In this document: positions 46,218 through 54,039 of the stretch, one piece after another
Layout: every line of letters starts with the position of its first letter
Numbering within the stretch: position 1 is the stretch's first letter
Assembly (NCBI RefSeq): GCF_000805455.1
Contig: NZ_JSUS01000070.1
Span: 1-54,039 of the forward strand
Direction: 5' to 3'
DNA: 54,039 bases
DNA from: Acinetobacter sp. A47
Lineage (GTDB): Bacteria; Pseudomonadota; Gammaproteobacteria; Pseudomonadales; Moraxellaceae
Notes under the pieces: generated by a model
What the model saw: the letters and a program-made list of their open reading frames with translations, nothing else
Databases searched by the model: none
What the model was told of the DNA's origin: nothing
Position numbers and translations under genes: made by a program

Positions 46218-48164
46218 TTATTTTTTGTCATCTTTTACTTCTGTGAACTCAGCATCTACAACGCCATCGTCCGCTTTTTGTTGTTGACCTGCATCACCAC
46301 CTTGGAATGCATTTGGATCAAAACCTTCAGCGCCACCCGCTGCACCTTGTGCCTGTTCATAAGCACGTTGTGTAATTGGCATCAAGATGTTTTGTAAAGC
46401 TTCAGTTTTCGCTTTGATGTCTTCAACATCATTTTCTTTGGTTGCTGCTTCAAGCTCAGAAACCGCTGTGTTGATGGCAGTTTTTTCATCTTCGGTCACT
46501 TTGTCACCAAGATCTTTCACTGCCTTGTTTGAACTAGAGATTAAAGCGTCTGCTTCGTTACGAGCTTTCGCTAACTCTTCAAACTTACGGTCTTCTTCCG
46601 CATTCGCTTCAGCATCTTTGATCATCGCTTCGATTTCAGCATCAGACAGACCTGAGTTTGCTTTAATCTGGATCGATTGCTCTTTACCCGTGCTCTTGTC
46701 TTTTGCCGATACTTTCAAGATACCGTCAGCGTTGATGTCGAACGATACTTCAATTTGCGGTACGCCACGTGGAGCAGGTGGGATATCGCCTAACTGGAAG
46801 TTACCCAACAATTTGTTTTGTTGAGCCATTTTACGTTCACCTTGGTAAACCGAAATGTCTACTGCAGGCTGGTTATCAGCAGCGGTAGAGAACACTTGTG
46901 ATTTCTTCGCAGGAATCGTAGTGTTTTTCTCAATGATTGGTGTCAATACACCACCCATGGTTTCGATACCTAATGTTAACGGCGTAACGTCTAATAAAAG
47001 TACGTCAGTTTTGTCACCAGACAGTACCGCACCCTGAATCGCTGCACCAATCGCTACGGCTTCATCCGGGTTCACGTCTTTACGTGGCTCTTTACCGAAG
47101 AATTCCTGTACTTTTTGTTGTACAAGCGGCATACGAGACTGACCACCTACCAAGATCACGTCAGAGATGTCAGACGTTGAAAGACCGGCATCTTTAAGTG
47201 CAATTTTACAAGGCTCAATCGTACGGGCAACCAAATCTGCAACCAGACCTTCAAGTTTTGCACGTGTGACGTTGATCACCAAGTGTTTAGGACCAGACGC
47301 ATCAGCCGTGATGTATGGAAGGTTGATTTCAGTTGCATTTGATGAAGAAAGCTCGATTTTTGCTTTTTCCGCTGCTTCTTTCAAACGTTGTAATGCAAGT
47401 GGGTCATTTTTCAAGTTGACACTTTGTTCTTTCTTGAATTCTTCAACCAGGAATTCAATTAACGCGCTATCGAAGTCTTCACCGCCAAGGAAGGTATCAC
47501 CATTGGTTGATAACACTTCGATCTGCTGGTCGCCATCAAGGTCTGCAATTTCAATGATAGATACGTCAAAAGTACCACCACCCAAATCGTAAACCGCAAC
47601 TTTACGGTCGCCTTCTTTTTTGTCCATACCGAACGCAAGAGCAGCAGCTGTTGGTTCGTTGATGATACGTTTAACATCCAGACCAGCAATTTTACCTGCG
47701 TCTTTGGTTGCCTGACGTTGTGCATCGTTAAAGTATGCAGGAACAGTAATCACTGCTTCAGTAACGGTTTCACCTAAATAGTCTTCTGCAGTTTTTTTCA
47801 TCTTTTTCAAGATTTCAGCAGAGATCTGTTGTGGTGCCAGTTTTTTATCGTTTACCTCAACCCAGGCATCGCCATTGTCGGCTTTGATGATTTTGTAAGG
47901 TACGAGGCCGATGTCTTTTTGTACAGCCTGATCTTCATAACGACGACCGATTAAACGCTTGATTGCGAATAAGGTATTTTTCGGGTTGGTTACTGCCTGA
48001 CGTTTTGCGCTTTGACCGACCAGCGTCTCGCCATCTTTATAGGCAATGATCGAAGGAGTGGTACGTGCGCCTTCAGCGTTTTCGATTACTTTTACTTTAT
48101 CGCCTTCTAGTACAGCAACACATGAGTTGGTAGTACCTAAGTCAATACCAATAATTTTTGCCAT
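46218..48164 (-). CDS. dnaK: Molecular chaperone DnaK (Hsp70)
   Basis: ATP-dependent chaperone working with DnaJ and GrpE. The 648-aa protein has the ATPase signatures [30 protein letters not shown] and [14 protein letters not shown], the interdomain linker [14 protein letters not shown], and a Gly/Gln-rich tail ending [18 protein letters not shown] ribosome-binding site. It is downstream of grpE with a 190-bp gap that carries its own candidate heat-shock promoter and an imperfect palindrome. dnaJ is not in the window. Confidence 0.98.
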   Translation of the reverse strand: MAKIIGIDLGTTNSCVAVLEGDKVKVIENAEGARTTPSIIAYKDGETLVGQSAKRQAVTNPKNTLFAIKRLIGRRYEDQAVQKDIGLVPYKIIKADNGDAWVEVNDKKLAPQQISAEILKKMKKTAEDYLGETVTEAVITVPAYFNDAQRQATKDAGKIAGLDVKRIINEPTAAALAFGMDKKEGDRKVAVYDLGGGTFDVSIIEIADLDGDQQIEVLSTNGDTFLGGEDFDSALIEFLVEEFKKEQSVNLKNDPLALQRLKEAAEKAKIELSSSNATEINLPYITADASGPKHLVINVTRAKLEGLVADLVARTIEPCKIALKDAGLSTSDISDVILVGGQSRMPLVQQKVQEFFGKEPRKDVNPDEAVAIGAAIQGAVLSGDKTDVLLLDVTPLTLGIETMGGVLTPIIEKNTTIPAKKSQVFSTAADNQPAVDISVYQGERKMAQQNKLLGNFQLGDIPPAPRGVPQIEVSFDINADGILKVSAKDKSTGKEQSIQIKANSGLSDAEIEAMIKDAEANAEEDRKFEELAKARNEADALISSSNKAVKDLGDKVTEDEKTAINTAVSELEAATKENDVEDIKAKTEALQNILMPITQRAYEQAQGAAGGAEGFDPNAFQGGDAGQQQKADDGVVDAEFTEVKDDKK

Positions 48165-48190
48165 TGATTATGTTCCTCTAAAATTTTGTG

Positions 48191-48237
48191 AATCCCCTAA
48201 AAATTTCCCTTTGCTCAAGGGCGGTTAAAAGGGGATT
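48191..48237. repeat. Imperfect palindromic element in the grpE-dnaK gap
   Basis: Outer arms AATCCCC (48191-48197) and GGGGATT (48231-48237) enclose an inner CCCTT/AAGGG hairpin. It resembles the small CCCC/GGGG palindromic repeats common between Acinetobacter genes. It lies between the candidate dnaK promoter and the dnaK start, so the dnaK leader would contain it. Confidence 0.5.
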
Positions 48238-48250
48238 TGCTTGTTATTCG

Positions 48251-48278
48251 ATATGAGAGTTATTCGGTTTTTTTCAAG
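48251..48278 (-). promoter_or_regulatory. Candidate sigma32 promoter of dnaK
   Basis: On the minus strand CTTGAAA (48272-48278), 14-bp spacer, CTCATAT (48251-48257), compared with the heat-shock consensus CTTGAA-N13/15-CCCCATNT. The -35 is perfect; the -10 is approximate. Confidence 0.55.
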
Positions 48279-48354
48279 CATTTTTATGAAAAAAAATCAA
48301 AAAATTCTCAATTTTCTGCATTTTTTGAGCAAATAAAGCCTTTGCTCATCGGGA

Positions 48355-48900
48355 TCATTGGCCTACCATCACCATGGCCGGACGGATCAGGCGCCCATTT
48401 AAGGTATAACCTTTTTGTAAAACTGTCCCGATTTCATTGGCTTTGGCATTCGGGTCAATACCCACTGCCTGATGTAGATCTGCATTGAAACCATTTTGGG
48501 TATCTGCTTCGACCACACCAAATTTTTCAAGCGTGGTCAGGAGTGATTTCAAAGTCAGCTTAACCCCTTCAAGTACAGGAGTTTCTTCTTCGCCAGCTGC
48601 CTGAATCGCACGTTCCAGATTGTCGACAGAATCGAGTAATTCCTTGGCGAATTTTTCCAGCACGGTATCTTTATGCTTTTCAGATTCGCGTTGGATACGC
48701 TCTACACTTTTCTGCGCTTCATAAACCGCATTGGCAGTACGTGCTTTTTCCAGTTTCAGGCTTTCTTCAAGTTGGGTGATTTGCGCTTGTAAATCTTCAA
48801 CGCTAAGCTCGTTTGCCTGCTCTACACCTTCAGCTTGAGTTTGTTCAGTCTGTTGCTCATTTTGAATGTCTTGAGCTTGCTCATTGTGCTCATTAGCCAT
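48355..48900 (-). CDS. grpE: Nucleotide exchange factor GrpE
   Basis: Homodimeric exchange factor that releases ADP from DnaK. The 181-aa protein has an acidic Gln-rich N-terminus, a long coiled coil (about 35-85, [23 protein letters not shown]), and the family C-terminal beta domain ending [18 protein letters not shown] start at the ATG ending at 48900, where GGAG is 8 nt upstream; an earlier ATG would add [11 protein letters not shown]. Candidate sigma32 promoter about 120 bp upstream. Confidence 0.96.
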   Translation of the reverse strand: MANEHNEQAQDIQNEQQTEQTQAEGVEQANELSVEDLQAQITQLEESLKLEKARTANAVYEAQKSVERIQRESEKHKDTVLEKFAKELLDSVDNLERAIQAAGEEETPVLEGVKLTLKSLLTTLEKFGVVEADTQNGFNADLHQAVGIDPNAKANEIGTVLQKGYTLNGRLIRPAMVMVGQ

Positions 48901-49010
48901 TGATGATCTCCGTTGAAAAAAGTTCTTAAACATGTACAGTCCTTTTGGCGTGAATGCTCATAGGGGTAAACCCGAACTGCCACATCTTGGTCATTCATTG
49001 ATAGGGATGA

Positions 49011-49037
49011 AGTATGGGCAAGGCGACAAAATTCAAG
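49011..49037 (-). promoter_or_regulatory. sigma32-type promoter of grpE
   Basis: On the minus strand CTTGAA (49032-49037), 13-bp spacer, CCCATACT (49011-49018), a close match to the sigma32 consensus. It would give a leader of about 100 nt. Confidence 0.75.
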
Positions 49038-49059
49038 CGTTCAGGTCGATTTAAATCTT

Positions 49060-49953
49060 TTAATTTTGCTGATTTAAGTAAAAATTCAGGTTTTCAACAA
49101 CAAAAGCGATAAATTCCTGGGTAATTTTGGGCAAATGTTGTCTTGATGCATAGACTAACGACAAGGTCAGGTCGGGTGCAGAAAAATCTGTAAATACCTG
49201 TTGCAAGCGCTGCTGTGCAATATCCTGACGTACCAGTAAGGTCGGGAGCATGGCGATCCCTTCTGCTTTTAAGCACATCTGGTAAAGTGCAACGACATCA
49301 TTGCTTTTAAACGTAACATTTAATGGATAGTTCTGCGGTTGCTGATCTGTATCGAACAAGGTCCAGTACTGGTTATGGGTATGATGGGCAATACAGTCAT
49401 GCTGGATCAGCTGGCTGGGGTGGAGCAGGGGCGTGTGATCCTGCAAATAATGAGGATGGGCGCAAAACACCGATTCGATCTGGCAGACCGGGCGTGCGAT
49501 GAGGCCATCCGAGACTTTTTGGGTAATCCTGAGCGCCAGATCAACATGTGCATCGATCAGGTCTACGGTATTCTCGGTTAAATACACATCAAAATGAATT
49601 TGCGGATAGCGTTTTTTAAATTGCTTGATACATTCATTGACACCGAGCTGAAACAGAAACAGACCACAGGTAAAACGAATGGTTCCATTATGCTGTTCGG
49701 GCGCAGCCAGACCCTCCAGTAACTGTTGTTGCTGTAAAATATTCTCACAATAGACCAGCGCTTTTTCGCCAGCAGGGGTGAGCGACACTTTGCGGGTATT
49801 GCGTTGAAACAACCGGGTTGAAAATGTCTGCTCAAGATGTTCCAGATAGCGCGACACCATGGCTTTTGAATAATCCAGATGTTCGGCTGCTTTACTCAGA
49901 TTGCCTTGCTGTGCAATACAGACAAAGACTTGAATGGCTTTTAAGGTATCCAT
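49060..49953 (-). CDS. LysR-family transcriptional regulator
   Basis: A 297-aa regulator starting MDTLKAIQVFVCIAQQGNLS, with the helix-turn-helix AAEHLDYSKAMVSRYLEHLE and the effector domain of the DsdA/AaeR-like class. RLFQRNTRKVSLTPAG is typical of the linker. It diverges from the secreted MBL-fold gene at 50061, with about 107 bp between the start codons, the arrangement expected for control of that gene. No Shine-Dalgarno at either of two in-frame ATGs; I use the one matching the family start. Confidence 0.9.
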   Translation of the reverse strand: MDTLKAIQVFVCIAQQGNLSKAAEHLDYSKAMVSRYLEHLEQTFSTRLFQRNTRKVSLTPAGEKALVYCENILQQQQLLEGLAAPEQHNGTIRFTCGLFLFQLGVNECIKQFKKRYPQIHFDVYLTENTVDLIDAHVDLALRITQKVSDGLIARPVCQIESVFCAHPHYLQDHTPLLHPSQLIQHDCIAHHTHNQYWTLFDTDQQPQNYPLNVTFKSNDVVALYQMCLKAEGIAMLPTLLVRQDIAQQRLQQVFTDFSAPDLTLSLVYASRQHLPKITQEFIAFVVENLNFYLNQQN

Positions 49954-50060
49954 ATTTATTATCATTGTTGCAAGATATGCAACATTTTATCTTAGATTAG
50001 TGGGTTTCTTCAGCAAAAATTGCAATTTAAAGTAAGTGTTATCAGTTTGGAGACGATAAC

Positions 50061-50915
50061 ATGAAGACCAAAGCCTATATTCTTGCTTTATCTACTTTTG
50101 CTGCTACATCGGCAGCAGTAGCACAAGACCTGAAAATCCAGAATTTTCTGGCTCAGCCTGACCATTTCGGTGTGACCTCTACCTTGATCGAAGGGGAGAA
50201 AGATGTGTTGCTGGTCAATGCCCAATTCTCTAAGTCGGAAGCATTACGCATTGCAGCGGATATTCTCGACAGTGGCAAAACCTTAAAAACGATTTTTGTC
50301 AGCTATGGCGACCCGGATTTCTATTTTGGCCTGGATGTGTTTAAGCAATATTTTCCTAATGTACAAATTATTGCGACCCCTGAAACAGTCAAACATATTC
50401 AGGATACACAGGCATTGAAAGTTGCCTACTGGGGGCCAAAAATGGGTGCCAATGCACCGGATAAAATTATTGTACCGCAAGCCTATACTGCCAAAACCTT
50501 AAAACTGGAAAATGAAAATATCGAGATTAAGGGTAAAAAAGAGCTGACTTATTTATGGATTCCGAGTGCGAAAGCGGTTGTCGGTGGTATTCCGGTTTCA
50601 TCGGGCATTCATTTGTGGACAGCAGATACGCCAACAGTCAAAGATCGTGCTGAAGTGGTACAGGCTTTGGAAAGTATTAAGGCACTCAATCCTAAAGTGG
50701 TTGTACCCGCCCATATGCAAGCCGGAGCGGCAGAAGGTCTGGATGCGGTGAACTTCTCGATTGATTATTTAAAACAGTATGAGAAAGCAGTGCAAAGCAC
50801 CAATAATTCGGCTGAACTGGTAAAAATGATGCAAAAGCACTATCCGGCCTTAGGCGAGTCGGGCAGTCTGGAGCTCGGCGCCAAAGTGGTTAAGGGCGAG
50901 ATGAAATGGCCTTAA
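50061..50915 (+). CDS. Exported MBL-fold protein with degenerate metal site
   Basis: A 284-aa protein with signal peptide (cleavage after SAAVA, about residue 21) and the metallo-beta-lactamase fold: LIEGEKDVLLVNAQFS, LDSGKTLKTIFVSYGDPDFYFG, VVVPAHMQAG. The canonical HxHxDH motif reads Y82-G-D84-P-D86-F87, so three of four ligands are replaced. Asp86 and a distal His (VPAH) remain. Activity may be lost or the metal site changed. Divergent from a LysR gene that probably regulates it; strong terminator follows. Confidence 0.85.
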   Translation: MKTKAYILALSTFAATSAAVAQDLKIQNFLAQPDHFGVTSTLIEGEKDVLLVNAQFSKSEALRIAADILDSGKTLKTIFVSYGDPDFYFGLDVFKQYFPNVQIIATPETVKHIQDTQALKVAYWGPKMGANAPDKIIVPQAYTAKTLKLENENIEIKGKKELTYLWIPSAKAVVGGIPVSSGIHLWTADTPTVKDRAEVVQALESIKALNPKVVVPAHMQAGAAEGLDAVNFSIDYLKQYEKAVQSTNNSAELVKMMQKHYPALGESGSLELGAKVVKGEMKWP

Positions 50916-51303
50916 ATACGAAGCAATAACCAGAAACCGTGATGAAAATTCACGGTTTTTTTATGTAGGCTACATTTATTCTTAATGAAAATTACCCAAT
51001 TGTAATCTTTTAGCACGGTTGTGCTGTGTTTCTATGAATTATAAAAAAATAAGATAACCGGATTTTTTTAATGGATTACGCCCTGAAAAGTGATGAAACT
51101 GTTGTATTGATAAATGCTTAGCATTTCGATCGGGTTTTATGAATATGTGAATAGCGCGAATAGGTGAGTTAAGAAAAATTGCAAAAAAATGCTGCTTCCA
51201 TAACAAACTGCAACTAATCCTCATCACGTCCCTGGAAAAAATTGTGAATGATAGGCAACGCAAAGACAACTTTGCTTTTCGTCATAATGAAAGGAAATAT
51301 ACA
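50916..51303 (+). other. Intergenic region upstream of the small lipoprotein
   Basis: Contains the MBL-gene terminator and then about 340 bp of AT-rich DNA with no gene. The short leader before the lipoprotein gene should hold its promoter; I cannot pick a clear one. Confidence 0.45.
50934..50962 (+). terminator. Terminator of the MBL-fold gene
   Basis: AAACCGTGA (50934-50942) with its complement at 50950-50958, 7-nt loop, then a T run. Confidence 0.9.
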
Positions 51304-51540
51304 ATGAAAAAGTTAGCATTGATCTCTATGGTTGTAGCTGGTGTTGCATTAACAGCTGTAGGTTGCTCGACTCAAGGTGGTCTGGATGCTTCTGGTTCAG
51401 CACAAACCAGTGCAAGCCCGGCAGGCGTACAAGGTGGCGTTGGGGTACAGGCCGGTTCATCTGTTGATGTTCAGCCAGGTAGTGCTTCAGCTGACGTTTC
51501 AGGTTCTGTATCTGGTTCTGCAGGCGCTGGCGCTCAATAA
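51304..51540 (+). CDS. Small Ser/Gly/Ala-rich lipoprotein
   Basis: A 78-aa precursor. Signal sequence MKKLALISMVVAGVALTAVGC gives a lipidated Cys21. The 57 residues after it are almost only Ser, Gly, Ala, Val, Gln and Asp (TQGGLDASGSAQTSASPAG, then VQAGSSVDVQPGSAS), with no predicted fold and only two charged residue types. AAGGA 9 nt upstream of the ATG at 51304. Likely a disordered outer-membrane lipoprotein; no family recognised. Confidence 0.8.
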   Translation: MKKLALISMVVAGVALTAVGCSTQGGLDASGSAQTSASPAGVQGGVGVQAGSSVDVQPGSASADVSGSVSGSAGAGAQ

Positions 51541-51898
51541 TTTTTTATTATTAGGTTGGCTTCGCACAAGATTAAACAACAGATGCCGCATTTAATCTGA
51601 CGCATGTACTGCTATACATCACGCGAAGTCGACTTATTCATAAAAATGACATTTTTAAAGTGATATAAAACTAGAGCTAAATAATTGGTTCTAGTTTTAT
51701 CGTTTTGGGCCCTGTTGCATGTGCATGCTTCAATTGGCACAAAAAGCAGCGATGAATAAGCACTCTGGTTAATGACTTTTTAATAATAGCCCTTTAGCGT
51801 ACGACTTATTTCAAATCATCAACTTGATCTAAGACTTTATAAAAGCATATAGTCGAAGACAACAACAATGATGGACAGAGCAAGAGAAGGGGACAAAA
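51541..51898. other. Intergenic region after the small lipoprotein gene
   Basis: No gene in 358 bp. A perfect 11-bp inverted repeat (51665-51675/51690-51700) with a 14-nt loop ends in TTTTAT and may be a terminator about 125 bp past the lipoprotein stop. The rest should contain the esterase promoter. Confidence 0.45.
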
Positions 51899-52969
51899 GT
51901 GACAGCATTACCTCCAAAAATTCAAACACTGTTAGATAAAGGACAAGGTCCTGCTGCTCGCGCACTTGATAAACTCCCCAAAATTGTCCAAGAGTCTCTG
52001 GCCAAGATTTTGGGCTATCCTCATCAATATCCCGATCTGGATGCATTTACCAAATGTCTGATGGCTGTCCAGATCAAGCAAGGCCGGATTGGTTTTATTG
52101 GGGATGACCCGATTGAATCGCGTCGTCAGTTTGATGCACAAATGCTGGCAATTTTAAATAAACCAACCTCGATTGAATCTGTTGAAGATATCCGTCTGCC
52201 ATTACAAAGCGGAACGGTTTTCGCAAGACATTACCATCCGGCACCCAATAAAAAACTGCCGATGCTGGTGTTTTATCATGGGGGTGGCTTTGTTGTCGGC
52301 GGTCTGGATACACATGATGAAGTTTGCCGCCTGATCGCCAAACATGCCAAAGTCCAGATTTTAAGTATCGACTATCCACTGGCGCCTGAAGCTTCACCTC
52401 AATTACTGATTAAGTCATGTGAAGATGCCCTGGCCTGGGTTTATCAAAACCGCCGTCAACTCAAAATCTATAAAAACCGTATTGCTGTTGCAGGGGATAG
52501 CGCAGGAGGGAATATCAGTACGGTGGTGGCCCAGCATGCTGCGGGTAAGTCTTATGCGCCACAAGCCCAGTTACTGATTTATCCTGTGGTGGACTTTAAA
52601 AGTCGACACCCTTCATTCTATGCCTATGGCGAAGGTTTGGTGCTGACCAGTAAAGATGTGGACTATGTCACCGACTACTATGCAACCCGGCATAATGTCG
52701 CTTTGGATGATCCGCTCATTTCACCCACCTATGGCAGCCTTAAAAAGCTGGCACCAGCTTATGTAATTACTGCCGGACATGATTTGCTTCACGACGAAGG
52801 TGCTATCTATAGCCATAAACTCAGACAAAATGGCGTTAAAGTCCAATATGTCGACTATCCAGACCAGACGCATGGTTTTTTCAACCTGACCCCGGTTTCG
52901 GGCAAGGCAAAACGCAATACCATAGAAGTGGCCAAGAACTTCAGGAAATTCTGGGATAAACATAGTTAA
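51899..52969 (+). CDS. Alpha/beta hydrolase, HSL-type esterase
   Basis: A 356-aa carboxylesterase/lipase of the hormone-sensitive-lipase family. Oxyanion motif HGGGFVVGG (about 125-133), nucleophile elbow GDSAGGN (about 198-204), acidic residue in the HDLLHDEG region and the catalytic His in DQTHGFFN. An N-terminal cap of about 100 residues precedes the core; no signal peptide, so cytoplasmic. The start codon is GTG at 51899, supported by AAGGGG about 7 nt upstream. Monocistronic; a parS palindrome follows the stop. Confidence 0.92.
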   Translation: MTALPPKIQTLLDKGQGPAARALDKLPKIVQESLAKILGYPHQYPDLDAFTKCLMAVQIKQGRIGFIGDDPIESRRQFDAQMLAILNKPTSIESVEDIRLPLQSGTVFARHYHPAPNKKLPMLVFYHGGGFVVGGLDTHDEVCRLIAKHAKVQILSIDYPLAPEASPQLLIKSCEDALAWVYQNRRQLKIYKNRIAVAGDSAGGNISTVVAQHAAGKSYAPQAQLLIYPVVDFKSRHPSFYAYGEGLVLTSKDVDYVTDYYATRHNVALDDPLISPTYGSLKKLAPAYVITAGHDLLHDEGAIYSHKLRQNGVKVQYVDYPDQTHGFFNLTPVSGKAKRNTIEVAKNFRKFWDKHS

Positions 52970-52983
52970 ATGCACAGAGCCGA

Positions 52984-52999
52984 TGTTTCACGTGAAACA
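52984..52999. promoter_or_regulatory. parS site within a 26-bp palindrome
   Basis: TGTTTCACGTGAAACA is a perfect parS consensus. It is embedded in a perfect 26-bp palindrome (52979-53004) between the esterase and cyclophilin genes that could also fold as a hairpin. About 36 kb from oriC. Confidence 0.9.
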
Positions 53000-53102
53000 T
53001 CGGCGCTTGCTTTCAGGTAACAAATAGAAATAGCCAAAACACAATTGCAAAATTAAGATAAAACTCCACAACATGTCTATTTCCAAGCTGAGAAGAGCAA
53101 TG

Positions 53103-53657
53103 ATGAAAAAGTTGTTGATTACAACAGGTTTAATTTTGGCAAGCAGCCATTTATTTGCAAACACCATGGTTGAGATGAAAACCAGTATGGGCAATATCGA
53201 AATCGAGCTGTTTGATGATAAAGCACCTATTTCAGCAAAGAACTTTGAAAGCTATGTAAAAAGCAATTTCTATGCAGGCACCATCTTCCATCGCGTGATT
53301 CCTGGTTTCATGGTTCAGGGTGGGGGGCTAGAAGCCAATATGGTTGAGAAGAGTACCCGAGCGCCGATTGTGAACGAAGCCGGCAATGGTCTGAAAAATA
53401 CACGAGGTACTTTGGCAATGGCGCGTACCAGTGATCCGAACTCTGCAAGCAGCCAGTTCTTCATTAATGTTGCAGATAATAACTTTTTAAATAAATCTGC
53501 AATGGATGCGGGTTACGCCGTGTTTGGTAAGGTCACCAAGGGAATGGATGTGGTAGACAAGATTGTCAGCGTACCGACCGGTAACTATGGAATGCATCAA
53601 AATGTCCCGAAACAACCGGTTAAAATTGTCAGTGTTCAGATAAAGAACAAGAAGTAA
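53103..53657 (+). CDS. Periplasmic peptidyl-prolyl cis-trans isomerase, cyclophilin type
   Basis: Speeds proline isomerisation in exported proteins. The 184-aa precursor has a signal peptide (cleavage after SSHLFA, about residue 19) and a compact cyclophilin domain: [14 protein letters not shown] (catalytic Arg), [20 protein letters not shown] and the [17 protein letters not shown] motif. It corresponds to PpiA. Two adjacent ATGs (53100, 53103); spacing from AGAAG favours the second. Last gene before the rrn promoter. Confidence 0.93.
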   Translation: MKKLLITTGLILASSHLFANTMVEMKTSMGNIEIELFDDKAPISAKNFESYVKSNFYAGTIFHRVIPGFMVQGGGLEANMVEKSTRAPIVNEAGNGLKNTRGTLAMARTSDPNSASSQFFINVADNNFLNKSAMDAGYAVFGKVTKGMDVVDKIVSVPTGNYGMHQNVPKQPVKIVSVQIKNKK

Positions 53658-53662
53658 AAAAC

Positions 53663-53695
53663 AAAGCAGAAATATCTATAAAATATTTCTGCTTT
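53663..53695 (+). terminator. Terminator of the cyclophilin gene
   Basis: A 13-bp perfect stem (53663-53675 with 53683-53695), 7-nt loop, ending in TTT and then AAATTT. The T tract is short. Confidence 0.75.
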
Positions 53696-53786
53696 AAATT
53701 TATAGGGTTATGGAGAAATAGTGGAAATAATACGCATATTTGTGTGTAAAAAAAGAACACTCAATAAAACAAAGGCTTAAAAAAGC

Positions 53787-53814
53787 TTGCACACTAAAAA
53801 AAATCTCCTATAAT
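53787..53814 (+). promoter_or_regulatory. rrn P1 promoter, right operon
   Basis: TTGCAC (53787-53792), 16-bp spacer, TATAAT (53809-53814), followed by a GC-containing discriminator (GCACAC). Upstream 53700-53786 is A/T-rich as for an UP element. Drives the leader that runs off the right end. Confidence 0.88.
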
Positions 53815-53820
53815 GCACAC

Positions 53821-54039
53821 ATCCCGACGCAATGAAGCAAAAATAACTTAGCTTTAATGGTTAAGTTGTTAAATATTTTTGCGTTTTATTTATCGCTGAC
53901 GAGGCGATAAAGAGATCATTAAGAGAATAGAAGAACAACTTGTGTGGATTTTTACCGGTTGATCGATCGAATATATTTCATTGATTAATTGGTTTAAATT
54001 TCTCGAAGTTTATTTGAGCGAATATAAGTCAGTAATTGA
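53821..54039 (+). ncRNA. 5' leader of the right-hand rRNA operon
   Basis: Non-coding transcript leader from about 53821 to the window end. It includes a boxB-like hairpin TATCGC-TGACGAG-GCGATA (53891-53909), the 56-base block shared with the left end (53913-53968), and ends TAATTGA, which matches the usual 5' end of 16S rRNA (AAATTGAAGAGTTTGATC) if the gene continues outside the window. The 16S gene itself is not present here. Confidence 0.8.
53913..53968 (+). repeat. rrn leader segment, right copy of the terminal inverted repeat
   Basis: Exact reverse complement of positions 1-56. It follows the boxB-like hairpin within the right rrn leader. Confidence 0.9.

Noticed and set aside
48327..48347. 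GAGCAAA/TTTGCTC hairpin after grpE as a terminator
   Set aside because: On the minus strand the stem is followed by A residues, not T, so it is not an intrinsic terminator for grpE.
51715..51745. CCCTGTTGCATGTGCATGC considered as an insertion-sequence end
   Set aside because: Slight resemblance to IS6-type termini (GGCACTGTTGCA), but no matching inverted partner, transposase or target duplication is seen.

Overview
The window reads as the chromosomal replication-origin region of an Acinetobacter species (Gammaproteobacteria, Moraxellaceae). The evidence is the gene order rpmH-rnpA-yidD-yidC-mnmE diverging from dnaA-dnaN-recF-gyrB, the near-identity of many products to Acinetobacter proteins I remember, and the genus-typical AdeT-like binding-protein genes next to erpA-anmK-tyrS. 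Species cannot be fixed from the sequence alone. Nothing looks like a plasmid, prophage or complete insertion sequence.

Frame: both ends of the window lie in the 5' leaders of two rRNA operons. Bases 1-56 are the exact reverse complement of bases 53913-53968. Each leader has its own promoter pointing out of the window (minus strand on the left, plus strand on the right). The segment is therefore the interval between two divergent rrn operons that flank oriC, both transcribed away from the origin. The origin (about 16.8-17.4 kb) has five perfect DnaA boxes and AT-rich repeats between dnaA and rpmH. Four parS-like palindromes lie at 10.2, 13.7, 23.2 and 53.0 kb.

Left arm (0-10 kb): tyrS, anmK, erpA, three tandem secreted AdeT-like solute-binding proteins, a YheS-type ABC-F ATPase and a DedA-family membrane protein. 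Origin core (10-21.6 kb): replication genes on the minus strand, then ribosomal protein L34, RNase P protein, the membrane-insertion factors YidD and YidC, and MnmE on the plus strand.

Middle (21.6-42 kb): a PilU-type retraction ATPase, a DsbC-like thiol isomerase, a GlsB-type membrane protein, purine salvage (hpt, guaD), a GspS/YgiC-like ATP-grasp enzyme with a YgiB-like lipoprotein, and alx (TerC family) behind a manganese riboswitch. Next come a LysR gene divergent from a four-gene acyl-CoA dehydrogenase/kinase operon, mpl, a DMT-family membrane protein, purEK and an MltB-type lytic transglycosylase. Between purK and the transglycosylase gene lies a 0.6 kb non-coding block that repeats the sequence grammar of oriC: DnaA boxes interleaved with TTTGAATTTAAA elements. 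I consider this the most interesting feature of the window.

Right arm (42-54 kb): three tandem paralogous metzincin-like metalloproteases, each with a Gln-rich coiled coil apparently inserted inside the catalytic domain, and a small membrane protein translationally coupled to the third. Then come dnaK and grpE, each with a sigma32-like promoter, a LysR/degenerate-MBL divergent pair, a tiny lipoprotein, an HSL-type esterase and a periplasmic cyclophilin, before the right-hand rrn promoter.
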